From the NCBI GenBank assembly GCA_002383425.1, contig DFYV01000118.1, positions 7,745 through 22,483 on the forward strand: a DNA stretch of 14,739 nt, written 5' to 3'. Below are positions 1 through 6,445 of the stretch, piece by piece (positions within the stretch are counted from its first letter, which is position 1; every line of letters begins with the position of its first letter). Position numbers and translations under genes: made by a program. The DNA comes from Bacteroidales bacterium UBA4073. Lineage in GTDB: Bacteria > Bacteroidota > Bacteroidia > Bacteroidales > Tenuifilaceae. A model generated the notes under the pieces. It was not told the DNA's origin, did not search any database, and saw nothing but the letters and a program-made list of their open reading frames with translations.

Positions 1-244
1 AATCTGGAATCTGGAATCTGGAATCTTAAATCTGGAATCTTAAATCTGGAATCTTAAATCTGGAATTTGGTTGACAGTTGATGATTGATGTGATTGAGGA
101 GATTGAGTGGATTGATTAGATTGAGGGGATTGATGTCTTATAACTTTTAACTTTTAACTTTTAACTTGATTTTAAACTTTGAACCTCGAACCTCGAACCT
201 TGAACTTTAACCTTTATCCTTTCCCTCCGCCTCAGCCTTTTAAC
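1..244. repeat. Drifting tandem repeat array (7- and 9-nt units)
   Basis: The stretch reads as consecutive short units whose sequence changes gradually. AATCTGG alternates with AATCTTA from 1 to 63. TTGACAG and TTGATGA follow, then four 9-nt units ending in GATTGA (98-133). Next come TAACTTT three times and TAACTTG (141-168), then AACTTTG, AACCTCG twice, AACCTTG, AACTTTA and ACCTTTA (175-216), fading out by about 244. No reading frame or hairpin explains it. The array begins at the window edge, so its left end is not seen. Part of it (110-177) recurs inverted at 6034-6087. Confidence 0.85.
110..177 (+). repeat. Repeat R1, copy 1 (inverted copy at 6034-6087)
   Basis: This segment matches the reverse complement of 6034-6087 base for base, except that it carries two extra TAACTTT heptamers. 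The shared sequence includes 9-nt GATTGA units, the TAACTTT run and a TTTTAAAC end. Looser similarity continues upstream to about 71 (TTGATGA-type units) and downstream into AACCTC-type heptamers. Confidence 0.85.
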
Positions 245-333
245 CCTAAAATCATATAACAAGCTAATAATCAATACGTATTTTTTAATTCCCGATACAT
301 TTAAAGTTGTTAGCTGATATTTTACATTTTTTT

Positions 334-364
334 TTTGATTTTAATGTTTTTTTAATTACTTTTG
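334..364 (+). promoter_or_regulatory. Bacteroidota-type promoter of the small lipoprotein gene
   Basis: TTTG at 334-337 and TACTTTTG at 357-364 are separated by exactly 19 nt. This fits the Bacteroidota sigma-ABfr consensus (TTTG, N19, TAnnTTTG) in full. A start near 371 would give a leader of about 23 nt before the ATG at 394. Confidence 0.75.
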
Positions 365-393
365 TGTTGAACTAACTAACTAAATTTACTGCC

Positions 394-564
394 ATGAAAA
401 AGTTTGTATTTTTCCTAATGGTTGCCGGAATGCTATCGATGGTTGCATGCAAATCTGCTCCTAAGCAGGAAGAACAGCCTGCCCAAGAAACAGAACAAGT
501 TGAGCAAGTTGATACCAATGCTGCTGTTGAAGCTCAACCCGACACAATGCCTGCAGCTGAATAA
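394..564 (+). CDS. Small acidic lipoprotein of unknown function (56 aa)
   Basis: This is a short gene with a signal peptide: two lysines at 2-3, a hydrophobic core, and a lipobox ending MVAC with the lipidated cysteine at residue 19. The mature peptide is only about 38 residues, low in complexity and rich in Glu, Gln, Ala and Pro, so it is probably disordered and tethered to a membrane. Support for a real gene comes from a consensus promoter 30 bp upstream and a strong terminator 20 bp downstream. The start is the only ATG that places the signal sequence correctly. It resembles the many unnamed tiny Bacteroidota lipoproteins. The residues after the cysteine (KSAPKQEE) are not a textbook surface-export signal. 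Function unknown. Confidence 0.8.
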   Translation: MKKFVFFLMVAGMLSMVACKSAPKQEEQPAQETEQVEQVDTNAAVEAQPDTMPAAE

Positions 565-584
565 TTTCCTGTTGCAGAAAAAAT

Positions 585-613
585 AAAAACATCCGGCAAT
601 GCTGGATGTTTTT
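585..613. terminator. Bidirectional terminator between lipoprotein gene and aspS
   Basis: Positions 585-597 and 601-613 pair as a 13-bp stem containing one G-T pair, around an AAT loop. The stem begins with five A and ends with five T, so it gives a U-tract on either strand. It lies between two convergent genes and can serve both. Confidence 0.85.
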
Positions 614-634
614 ATTTATACGATATCGAACTGG

Positions 635-2389
635 TTACTGGTTCCTTTTCTTAACTTCGATTGAAAGCTCATCGAGCTGTTGCGGGCTGATGGTTGATGG
701 GGAATCGATCATCACATCGCGACCAGCATTGTTCTTGGGGAAGGCAATATAGTCACGAATCGAATCGCTACCGCCAAAAAGTGAGCAAAGCCTATCGAAA
801 CCAAAGGCAATACCTCCGTGGGGTGGCGCTCCATATCTAAAAGCATTGAGCAGGAATCCAAACTGCTTTTCAGCTTCATCCCTGGAAAAACCAAGAGTAT
901 CGAACATGGTTTGCTGAAGTTGCCTGTCAAATATTCGAATTGAGCCCCCACCAATTTCAACCCCATTTATCACCAAATCGTAGGCATTAGCTCTAATTTT
1001 TTCGGGGTCAGTTTTAAACAGGTGAATATCATCAGGATTTGGAGAGGTAAACGGATGGTGCATAGCAAAGAATCGCTGCTCCTCATCGTCCCACTCCAGC
1101 AAAGGAAAATCGACCACCCACAGCGGTACAAAAACGTCCCTTGACCGTAAGCCAAGTCTATTTCCCATCTCCAACCTCAACTCGCTAAGCGCCGGTAATG
1201 TTTTTTTCTTTGGGCCTGCAAGGATAAGCATCAGGTCACCTTGCCTGGCATCCATTGCTTTAGCAATATTAATCAAATCTTCGGGCGGGTAAAACTTATC
1301 GATGGTCGATTTTATCCCATCCTCAGCGTAGCGGATGTAAACCAGCCCGCTGGCTCCTACCTGCGGACGTTTCACAAAATCGGTAAGCTCATCGAGCTGC
1401 TTACGGGTATAGCCGGCGCAACCAGTAACACAAATTCCGCCCACATACTCGGCTTCGTCAAACAGCCTGAATCCTTTACCCTTAACCATGGCGCTTAGCT
1501 CAATAAACTCCATTCCAAATCGCAAATCGGGCTTATCGGAACCGTATTTTTCCATGGCCTCGGAGTATGACATACGCTTGAATGGTTCGTCAAAGCTGAT
1601 GCCTTTAACGGTTGCAAAAAGATGTTTTATAAGCCCTTCAAAAGTACTAAGCACATCATCGCGTTCTACAAACGACATTTCGCAGTCAATCTGAGTAAAT
1701 TCCGGTTGCCTGTCGGCACGTAAATCTTCATCGCGGAAGCATTTCACAAGCTGGAAGTACTTATCAAAACCAGCAACCATCAGGAGTTGCTTGAAAGTTT
1801 GAGGCGATTGAGGTAACGCGTAAAACTCGCCGGGATGTACTCGCGATGGAACTACAAAATCACGGGCTCCCTCGGGAGTCGATTTAATAAGAAAGGGGGT
1901 TTCTACCTCAATAAAACCTTGTTCATCGAGATACTTACGCACCTCCTGCGCCATTCTATGCCTGAGCAGCAAAGCGCTCTTTACCGGGTTTCTTCGTAGA
2001 TCGAGGTAGCGATACCTCATCCGAAGTTCATCACCTCCATCGGTATCGTCTTCAATAGTAAATGGGGGAATCTCACTTGCATTAAGTATTTTTACAGTTT
2101 TGGCTTTAACCTCTACGTCACCTGTAGGTAGTTTGCTGTTCTTGCTTGTGCGTTCCACAACCTCACCCGAAATCTGTATAACATATTCACGGCCAAGCTC
2201 TTTAACTTTCTCTTTAACTTCATTGGGGCAACTTTCGTCAATAACAATCTGCGTAATTCCATACCTATCTCTTAGGTCAATAAAAGTCATTGCACCAAGG
2301 TTACGTATGCGTTGTACCCATCCACTTAGGGTTACATTGATGCCCACGTGGGCAATTCGTAGCTCTCCACAAGTATGTGACCTGTACAT
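635..2389 (-). CDS. aspS: Aspartyl-tRNA synthetase
   Basis: This enzyme charges tRNA(Asp) with aspartate using ATP in the cytoplasm. The 584-residue length is that of bacterial-type AspRS. In order it shows an N-terminal anticodon-binding OB fold (about 1-105, with GWVQRIRNLG at 23-32), the class II catalytic core, and the bacterial GAD insertion (about 290-420). Core motifs are visible: QSPQ at 194-197, motif 2 with FRDED at 218-222 and RQPEFTQID at 227-235, and motif 3 with GFDRL at 530-534. The ATG start begins the conserved YRSHTCGEL segment. The gene converges on the small lipoprotein gene and shares its terminator. Upstream is a -7 element of the Bacteroidota type. I did not determine whether it also charges tRNA(Asn). 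Nothing looks broken. Confidence 0.98.
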   Translation of the reverse strand: MYRSHTCGELRIAHVGINVTLSGWVQRIRNLGAMTFIDLRDRYGITQIVIDESCPNEVKEKVKELGREYVIQISGEVVERTSKNSKLPTGDVEVKAKTVKILNASEIPPFTIEDDTDGGDELRMRYRYLDLRRNPVKSALLLRHRMAQEVRKYLDEQGFIEVETPFLIKSTPEGARDFVVPSRVHPGEFYALPQSPQTFKQLLMVAGFDKYFQLVKCFRDEDLRADRQPEFTQIDCEMSFVERDDVLSTFEGLIKHLFATVKGISFDEPFKRMSYSEAMEKYGSDKPDLRFGMEFIELSAMVKGKGFRLFDEAEYVGGICVTGCAGYTRKQLDELTDFVKRPQVGASGLVYIRYAEDGIKSTIDKFYPPEDLINIAKAMDARQGDLMLILAGPKKKTLPALSELRLEMGNRLGLRSRDVFVPLWVVDFPLLEWDDEEQRFFAMHHPFTSPNPDDIHLFKTDPEKIRANAYDLVINGVEIGGGSIRIFDRQLQQTMFDTLGFSRDEAEKQFGFLLNAFRYGAPPHGGIAFGFDRLCSLFGGSDSIRDYIAFPKNNAGRDVMIDSPSTISPQQLDELSIEVKKRNQ

Positions 2390-2411
2390 TTCTAAAATCG
2401 TTTTCAGGATG

Positions 2412-2419
2412 CGAAAGTA
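2412..2419 (-). promoter_or_regulatory. Probable -7 element of aspS
   Basis: On the minus strand TACTTTCG fits TAnnTTTG with one mismatch and lies 23 nt before the aspS start. No clear TTTG box is present at the expected distance upstream, so the call rests on the -7 element alone. Confidence 0.45.
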
Positions 2420-2516
2420 AAAATAAAAAACGATGCTTTAGTTATATTTTTTGATATATTTAGCCAAAATCATATATGAGTCCGGTATAAAAAGCATGTT
2501 TTATTTTAGCAAAACA

Positions 2517-2643
2517 AGCTATGTTTTTAATTGTCAGCATTTTAAAAAACGTTGTGAAATTAACATATAACCCTTATTTTCAATGTTTTAACTTTATGAA
2601 CTTTACAAACTTTATGAACTTTACAAACTTTTTAGACTGAACT
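2517..2643 (-). repeat. Repeat R2, copy 1 (inverted, diverged copy at 6250-6350)
   Basis: The reverse complement of this spacer aligns with 6250-6350 over its whole length, about four positions in five by eye. The blocks AGTTCAGTCTAAAAAGTT, CATAAAGTTAAAA and TGACAATTAA are fully shared. This copy carries extra 9-nt units: AACTTTATG and AACTTTACA alternate at 2590-2625, where the other copy has fewer. Both copies read toward the gene downstream on their own strand: aspS here, the methyltransferase there. Confidence 0.75.
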
Positions 2644-2648
2644 CATAT

Positions 2649-3092
2649 ATGGAAAACACAAAGGATCATGCGTTTTTCATGCGCGAAGCTTTAAAGGAGG
2701 CGCAAAAAGCAATGGCAAAGAACGAGGTGCCCATTGGAGCGGTAGTGGTATGCAACGGACGGATAGTATCAAGGGCGCATAACCTAACCGAAACCCTCAA
2801 AGACCCTACCGCCCATGCCGAAATGCAAGCCATTACAGCAGCAACCAATTTTTTAGGAGGTAAATACCTTAACCAGTGCACGCTTTACGTTACCATTGAA
2901 CCCTGCCCCATGTGCGCAGGGGCAATGTACTGGGCACAACTTGGGCAGTTGGTTTACGGCGCTTCAGACCCCAAACGAGGATTTTCATTGCTCGAAAACA
3001 AAATTATTCACCCAAAAACTGATGTAGTTTCCGGTGTACTTGCCGATGAATGCTCAGATTTGGTTACTAACTTTTTTAACAGAAAACGATAA
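2649..3092 (+). CDS. tadA: tRNA-specific adenosine deaminase
   Basis: The product is a zinc-dependent deaminase expected to convert adenosine 34 to inosine in the tRNA(Arg) anticodon. At 147 residues it has normal family length. The zinc site and catalytic residues are present: HAE at 56-58 (H56 zinc ligand, E58 proton shuttle) and PCPMC at 85-89 (C86 and C89 zinc ligands). The downstream YGASDPKRGF segment is also typical of TadA. A related guanine or cytosine deaminase would share the zinc motifs, but the overall sequence reads as TadA. The start ATG lies 6 bp after repeat R2, which separates it from the divergent aspS. I found no good promoter match in front of it. Confidence 0.92.
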   Translation: MENTKDHAFFMREALKEAQKAMAKNEVPIGAVVVCNGRIVSRAHNLTETLKDPTAHAEMQAITAATNFLGGKYLNQCTLYVTIEPCPMCAGAMYWAQLGQLVYGASDPKRGFSLLENKIIHPKTDVVSGVLADECSDLVTNFFNRKR

Positions 3093-3107
3093 ACTTATGG
3101 CTTAATT

Positions 3108-3137
3108 TTTGTTTTTAAATTTGATGTGATATTTTTG
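3108..3137 (+). promoter_or_regulatory. Promoter of the TPR protein gene
   Basis: TTTG at 3108-3111 and TATTTTTG at 3130-3137 are 18 nt apart, matching the Bacteroidota promoter consensus. The -7 element ends 42 nt before the ATG at 3180. This suggests the TPR gene is transcribed separately from tadA. Confidence 0.6.
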
Positions 3138-3179
3138 AGGACATTAACTAAGTGAAAAACACAACTAAAACTAATACCT

Positions 3180-4151
3180 ATGAGAGTAAAAACAGTAAAA
3201 CAACTTTTTTTAATGGGCATTTTTGTGCTAGGTACCATGTTGGTAAGCGGACAAAACATTAACGATGCCATTCAAGGATACAATAACGCCGCTACCAACT
3301 ACAAACAAGATCCTGAAAAGGCGCTACAGGATATTCAATCGGCACTACAAATTGCCGAACAGCTGGGTGAAGAAGGTGCAGAAATAAAGCAAAAATGCGA
3401 GGAGTTAATTCCTACCATTTACTTTCAGCTTGCCATGGCCAAGTATAAAGCAAAAGATTTACAGGCCACTCTCGATAACCTTGAAAAAGCTGAGGAAACA
3501 GCTATTAAGTATAACGATGGTGTTACCAAAACCCGCGTAGAGAAAACCCTACCCAGGCTCTATAACACAATGGGTAACACCCGTTTCAGGGAAAATAAGT
3601 TTGACGAAGCCATAGCTAATTACGGTAAGGCCATTAAGCTCGATCCCAACTTCATCGATCCATACTTAGGCACCGCTTTGGCTTATGAGGAACTCAAGAA
3701 TGAGGGAAAAATGGTTGAATACCTTAACCTGACCATCGATTTTGGAAGCAAGAACAATGATACCACTAATGTTGAAAAAGCCAAAACAAAAGGTAAAGCC
3801 TACTTCCTCAAAAAAGCCGATGAAGCCCGCAATGCCAATAAGCTGAACGACGTGGTTGAGTTTCTTGACATGGCATTAAAGTTTGATGGCGACGATTACG
3901 ACATTTATCGTTCAATGACCATTAATTACAGCAAGCTTGAACGATGGAACGATGCCATTGAGTATGGCAACAAAGCACTCCAGCTTGTTAAGGGAACCGC
4001 CGAAGATAAGGCTGAGCTATACTTCCTCATTGCAACCGCATACCATAAACTTGGCAACATCAGTGAGGCATGCGAAGCGTACAAAAATGCCGCCTTTGGA
4101 ACATTTAAACCCAACGCCGATTACCAGATTCAGCAGCTAAAATGTCAGTAA
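3180..4151 (+). CDS. Secreted tetratricopeptide-repeat protein
   Basis: This is a 323-residue exported protein. It starts with a signal peptide (basic residues at 2-7, hydrophobic core about 9-22, likely cleavage near SGQ at 23-25). The remainder is helical repeats. Recognisable TPR units fall at about 126-159 (GNTRFRENKFDEAIANYGKA, ending in LDPN), 211-240, 245-275 (YSKLERWNDAIEYGNKAL) and 281-312 (AYHKLGNISEACEAYKNA). An N-terminal part (30-110) looks like degenerate repeats. TPR proteins bind other proteins; the partner cannot be told from sequence. It has its own promoter and a strong terminator 11 bp after the stop, so it is probably monocistronic. Two lysine-rich helices (about 190-215) interrupt the repeat spacing. 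Confidence 0.85.
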   Translation: MRVKTVKQLFLMGIFVLGTMLVSGQNINDAIQGYNNAATNYKQDPEKALQDIQSALQIAEQLGEEGAEIKQKCEELIPTIYFQLAMAKYKAKDLQATLDNLEKAEETAIKYNDGVTKTRVEKTLPRLYNTMGNTRFRENKFDEAIANYGKAIKLDPNFIDPYLGTALAYEELKNEGKMVEYLNLTIDFGSKNNDTTNVEKAKTKGKAYFLKKADEARNANKLNDVVEFLDMALKFDGDDYDIYRSMTINYSKLERWNDAIEYGNKALQLVKGTAEDKAELYFLIATAYHKLGNISEACEAYKNAAFGTFKPNADYQIQQLKCQ

Positions 4152-4162
4152 CCTAACTTTTT

Positions 4163-4184
4163 AAGGGCTGCTTTTGCAGCCCTT
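4163..4184 (+). terminator. Rho-independent terminator after the TPR gene
   Basis: AAGGGCTGC at 4163-4171 pairs perfectly with GCAGCCCTT at 4176-4184 around a TTTT loop, and the U-tract continues to 4188. The next gene starts only 20 bp beyond it, so that gene either has a promoter inside this gene's end or relies on read-through. Confidence 0.9.
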
Positions 4185-4207
4185 TTTTATTGATAAAACA
4201 CTCGCTT

Positions 4208-5044
4208 ATGCCCATCAAAATTGTATTTTCCGATGTGGACGGAACGCTTCTGAACAAAAACCGGGAACTCTCATCAGCAACCATATACCAGATCCGCAAG
4301 TTAACAGAACAAAACATACCGTTTGTGATGGTATCGGCCCGTATGCCGGCAGGTATGACCCATCTTTACCACGAAGTGCCCATGAATAATCCTGCAATTT
4401 GCTATAACGGCGCCCTTATCCTAAAGCTGATAGACGAAGGAATCAATAACAGTAACATCCTTTTTTCAAAAACCATTGAGTACGGCATAGCCTTATCAAT
4501 TTTTAGAATATGCCAAAAATTCGATTTACACTTCAGCCTTTACTCCTTTAATTTATGGTTTGCCTCAAAAAGCGACGAATGGAGGTTGCGCGAGGAAAAT
4601 AATACCAAGGTTAAAGCAACCATACATTCAAACTTAGAGTATAAGATACTTGAATTTCAAAACCAGCAGCAACACATCCATAAACTTATGGTCATGGGCG
4701 AAAGCATGTTAATTGATAGCCTACACAACCTTTTAGTAAAACAGTATTCAGGAAAAATAAATATATACCGTTCAAAAGACACCTATATTGAAATAACTCC
4801 TGCAACCATCAATAAAGCAACCGGTTGTACGATTGTTTTAAACCATTTAGGGCTATCTGCTGAGCAGGCGATTGCCTTTGGCGATAATCTTAACGATACC
4901 GAAATGCTTGAAATGGTTAACGTTGGCGTAGCAATGGAGAATGCTCCCCCTGAGGTTAAATTAAAAGCCAAAAGAATTGCACCTGCCAACACCAACGATG
5001 GCGTTGCGCATATACTTGAGGAAATTTTAAACCAGAAAATTTAA
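4208..5044 (+). CDS. Cof-type HAD-superfamily phosphatase
   Basis: The product is predicted to be a cytoplasmic magnesium-dependent phosphohydrolase of HAD subfamily IIB, acting on sugar phosphates or similar small molecules; the substrate is unknown. With the ATG at 4208 it has 278 residues. The four HAD motifs are in place: DVDGT at 9-13 (nucleophile D9, acid/base D11), S43 in MVSAR, K203 in the KATG segment, and GDNLND at 225-230. The region from about 85 to 190 is the C2 cap typical of the subfamily. The frame stays open upstream to a TTG at 4190, but that codon lies at the end of the preceding terminator, and the ATG places DVDGT at the usual distance from the N terminus. The gene is the last before a 1.4-kb non-coding stretch. 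Confidence 0.92.
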   Translation: MPIKIVFSDVDGTLLNKNRELSSATIYQIRKLTEQNIPFVMVSARMPAGMTHLYHEVPMNNPAICYNGALILKLIDEGINNSNILFSKTIEYGIALSIFRICQKFDLHFSLYSFNLWFASKSDEWRLREENNTKVKATIHSNLEYKILEFQNQQQHIHKLMVMGESMLIDSLHNLLVKQYSGKINIYRSKDTYIEITPATINKATGCTIVLNHLGLSAEQAIAFGDNLNDTEMLEMVNVGVAMENAPPEVKLKAKRIAPANTNDGVAHILEEILNQKI

Positions 5045-5065
5045 CACCCGAACTGAGTTCAAAAT

Positions 5066-5107
5066 AAAGTTAAAAGGTTAAAGGTTAAAGGATAAAGGAT
5101 AAAGTTT
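5066..5107 (+). repeat. Heptamer array at the intron 3' side
   Basis: Six consecutive 7-nt units are visible: AAAGTTA, AAAGGTT twice, AAAGGAT twice, AAAGTTT. The array stops exactly where the probable group II intron sequence begins. Matching heptamers (GTTCAAA twice) resume on the other side at 5904-5917. The intron therefore sits inside one repeat array. Confidence 0.8.
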
Positions 5108-5900
5108 CCGGGTAGAGCGGTTCGTTACCTCCCCGCTCCCCCACAGACCCGTACGAGCGGATTTCCCGCATACGGTTCGTCCTATTACGGCTTCGCTAAA
5201 AGATAGCAGCGATAGATACTCTAATCACACCATCTTATATCCTTTCCGCTATCTGCATTTCTACAGTTTACATTCTACTAATGTCTCTGGTACATTAAAT
5301 GTTTCCAAAATGCAGCTCCGTAGTAAGGCAAACCCCTTCCCTACTTGGTGGCTTTCATGGAGCTGATTTCCCACCGTTCTAACGGTACTATGAGCTTGCT
5401 AAGACTGCCTTCGCCCATCTCGTTGACTTCGGTTTCCCTCGTCTTCGATACCACTACGATGGTGTCTTTTCTTACCAACACTGTGGATGACACCATATAC
5501 TCACAGGTCTTGGATTATTCGGGTACGGACAATCCGTAAGTCCGTTTTTCGCGTGGAGGCGGGAGGCTCTCCCAAGTTCCCGTAGAAACCTACTGTACAT
5601 TTGCCCTGCTCTTAGACCCCGGTCGGAATGCTACGCCTCACCTTATTTTATCGGCTTCGCATTGTTGTTCCCGCAACCTTGACTACGAAAACTCCAGCAT
5701 TATACCTTTTTTCGAGGCTCAATCACACGGCTTTTGTACTCCCTGTGTACGCTTCGTACCAACATCTCTGCTGACTACGCAACACTCGGTTACGATTGCT
5801 GGTTAGGCTTTATCGTGTAGGATTGGTTACCTACAGATTTCTAACGAAAGGTTTCAAAGAACATAATTATCCCCCTTTCACGGGCTTTGCTTGGCGCAAC
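5108..5900 (-). mobile_element. Probable ORF-less group II intron
   Basis: Read on the minus strand, the 3' end has a domain V-like hairpin (5146-5178: GAACCGTA pairing mostly with TACGGGTC, distal GCGG/CCGC stem, GAAA loop). It is followed by a domain VI-like hairpin (5115-5138: GAGCGG paired with CCGCTC, containing GGTAACGAA with possible branch-point adenosines). The 5' end, GTTGCGCC at 5900, resembles the GTGCG intron start with one extra T. About 790 nt suits a ribozyme without a reverse transcriptase, and no open frame of useful size exists on the minus strand. Both ends abut heptamer repeats. Oddities: domain V is 33 nt rather than 34 and shows AAC, mispaired, where the catalytic AGC is expected. 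The intron may be degenerate or depend on a maturase elsewhere. Exact ends are uncertain by a few bases. Confidence 0.65.
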
Positions 5901-5919
5901 GAGGTTCAAAGTTCAAAGG

Positions 5920-6033
5920 TTGAATCCCCTCCGAAAAGTAATTTTTTGCTCTTTTACCGATTGCAATTGACTGAATATCAGTGGTAAATTTGTGATAAGA
6001 TCATACTTTTAGGTGTTTTCGGAGTGGACTCAT
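5920..6033. mobile_element. MITE-like element or insertion-sequence end remnant (114 bp)
   Basis: The left end (5920-5937, containing GAATCCCCTCCGAAAA) and the reverse complement of the right end (6016-6033, containing GAGTCCACTCCGAAAA) agree at 15 of 18 positions, giving imperfect terminal inverted repeats. The interior of about 78 bp is AT-rich and non-coding. Repeat copy R1 at 110-177 continues directly into AACTTTG-type heptamers, whereas this copy is interrupted here, so 110-190 looks like the empty site. A 3-bp AAC duplication is possible but cannot be proved in repetitive flanks. It is too short to encode a transposase. Confidence 0.6.
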
Positions 6034-6142
6034 GTTTAAAATCAAGTTAAAAGTTATAAGACATCAATCCCCTCAATCTAATCAATCACATCAATCACAT
6101 CAACCATCAACCATCAACCATCAACCCATCAACCATCAACTG
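6034..6142 (-). repeat. Repeat R1, copy 2, with CATCAAC heptamers
   Basis: Positions 6034-6087 are the exact reverse complement of 110-177 apart from two missing TAACTTT units. From 6088 to 6142 the sequence becomes an ATCAATCAC then ATCAACC tandem array, the reverse-strand equivalent of the TTGATGA-type units at 71-97. Confidence 0.85.
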
Positions 6143-6249
6143 TAAATGGTACACTGATAACACGGATTAAACTGATTTTCACGGACTTTATGCACCATTA
6201 TCTGTTACATCGGTGTCATCCATGTTCCATTTCCCATATACCATTAGTA
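6143..6249. repeat. Non-coding spacer with two further short-repeat patches
   Basis: At 6150-6186 the motifs ACACTGAT, ACACGGATTAA, ACTGATTTTC and ACGGA recur every 10 or 11 nt. At about 6217-6244 heptamers beginning CCAT follow (CCATGTT, CCATTTC, CCATATA, CCATTAG). There is no open frame or hairpin of note. Confidence 0.55.
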
Positions 6250-6350
6250 AGTTCAGTCTAAAAAGTTCATAAAGTTAAAATATTGAAAACAAAAGTTTTA
6301 TGCTAATTTTACAATGTTTTTTTAAAGTTCTGACAATTAATAACATAACT
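6250..6350 (+). repeat. Repeat R2, copy 2
   Basis: This is the plus-strand counterpart of the aspS/tadA spacer (2517-2643 read in reverse), with fewer 9-nt units. It ends 95 bp before the methyltransferase start, so the two copies occupy similar upstream positions on their respective genes. Confidence 0.75.
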
Positions 6351-6369
6351 ACCAGAGTGTATTTCTATT

Positions 6370-6377
6370 TATTTTTG
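6370..6377 (+). promoter_or_regulatory. Probable -7 element of the methyltransferase gene
   Basis: TATTTTTG fits TAnnTTTG fully and lies 68 nt before the ATG at 6446. No TTTG box is seen at the usual distance upstream, so the call is tentative. Confidence 0.4.
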
Positions 6378-6445
6378 CTGTAAGCAATGTGTTATGTAGG
6401 TGATGTAACCCATCAAAAAGCTACTTTAATGAAAATCTTACATAG

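Noticed and set aside
273..282. AATACGTATT palindrome upstream of the lipoprotein promoter as an operator
   Set aside because: A single 10-bp AT-rich palindrome some 50 bp upstream of the promoter is within chance expectation.
712..2420. Open frames opposite or out of frame with aspS
   Set aside because: aspS is certain over its whole length, and the others show no family resemblance or start signals.
4190..4207. TTG start for the HAD phosphatase
   Set aside because: It overlaps the end of the terminator of the preceding gene. The ATG at 4208 gives the usual distance to the DVDGT motif.
5108..5900. Ribosomal RNA fragment or broken reverse transcriptase gene
   Set aside because: No conserved rRNA segments were recognised. 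No reverse transcriptase motif such as YADD appears in minus-strand frames, while the 3' hairpins fit domains V and VI.
5345..5987. Plus-strand open frames of about 63 codons within the non-coding stretch (5345-5539, 5796-5987)
   Set aside because: They lie antisense to the probable group II intron, lack signals and sensible composition, and one runs on into the inverted-repeat element. Such antisense frames are commonly mis-annotated.
2517..6350. Composite transposon bounded by the R2 inverted copies
   Set aside because: No transposase lies between them, the copies are diverged, and the enclosed genes are ordinary housekeeping types.
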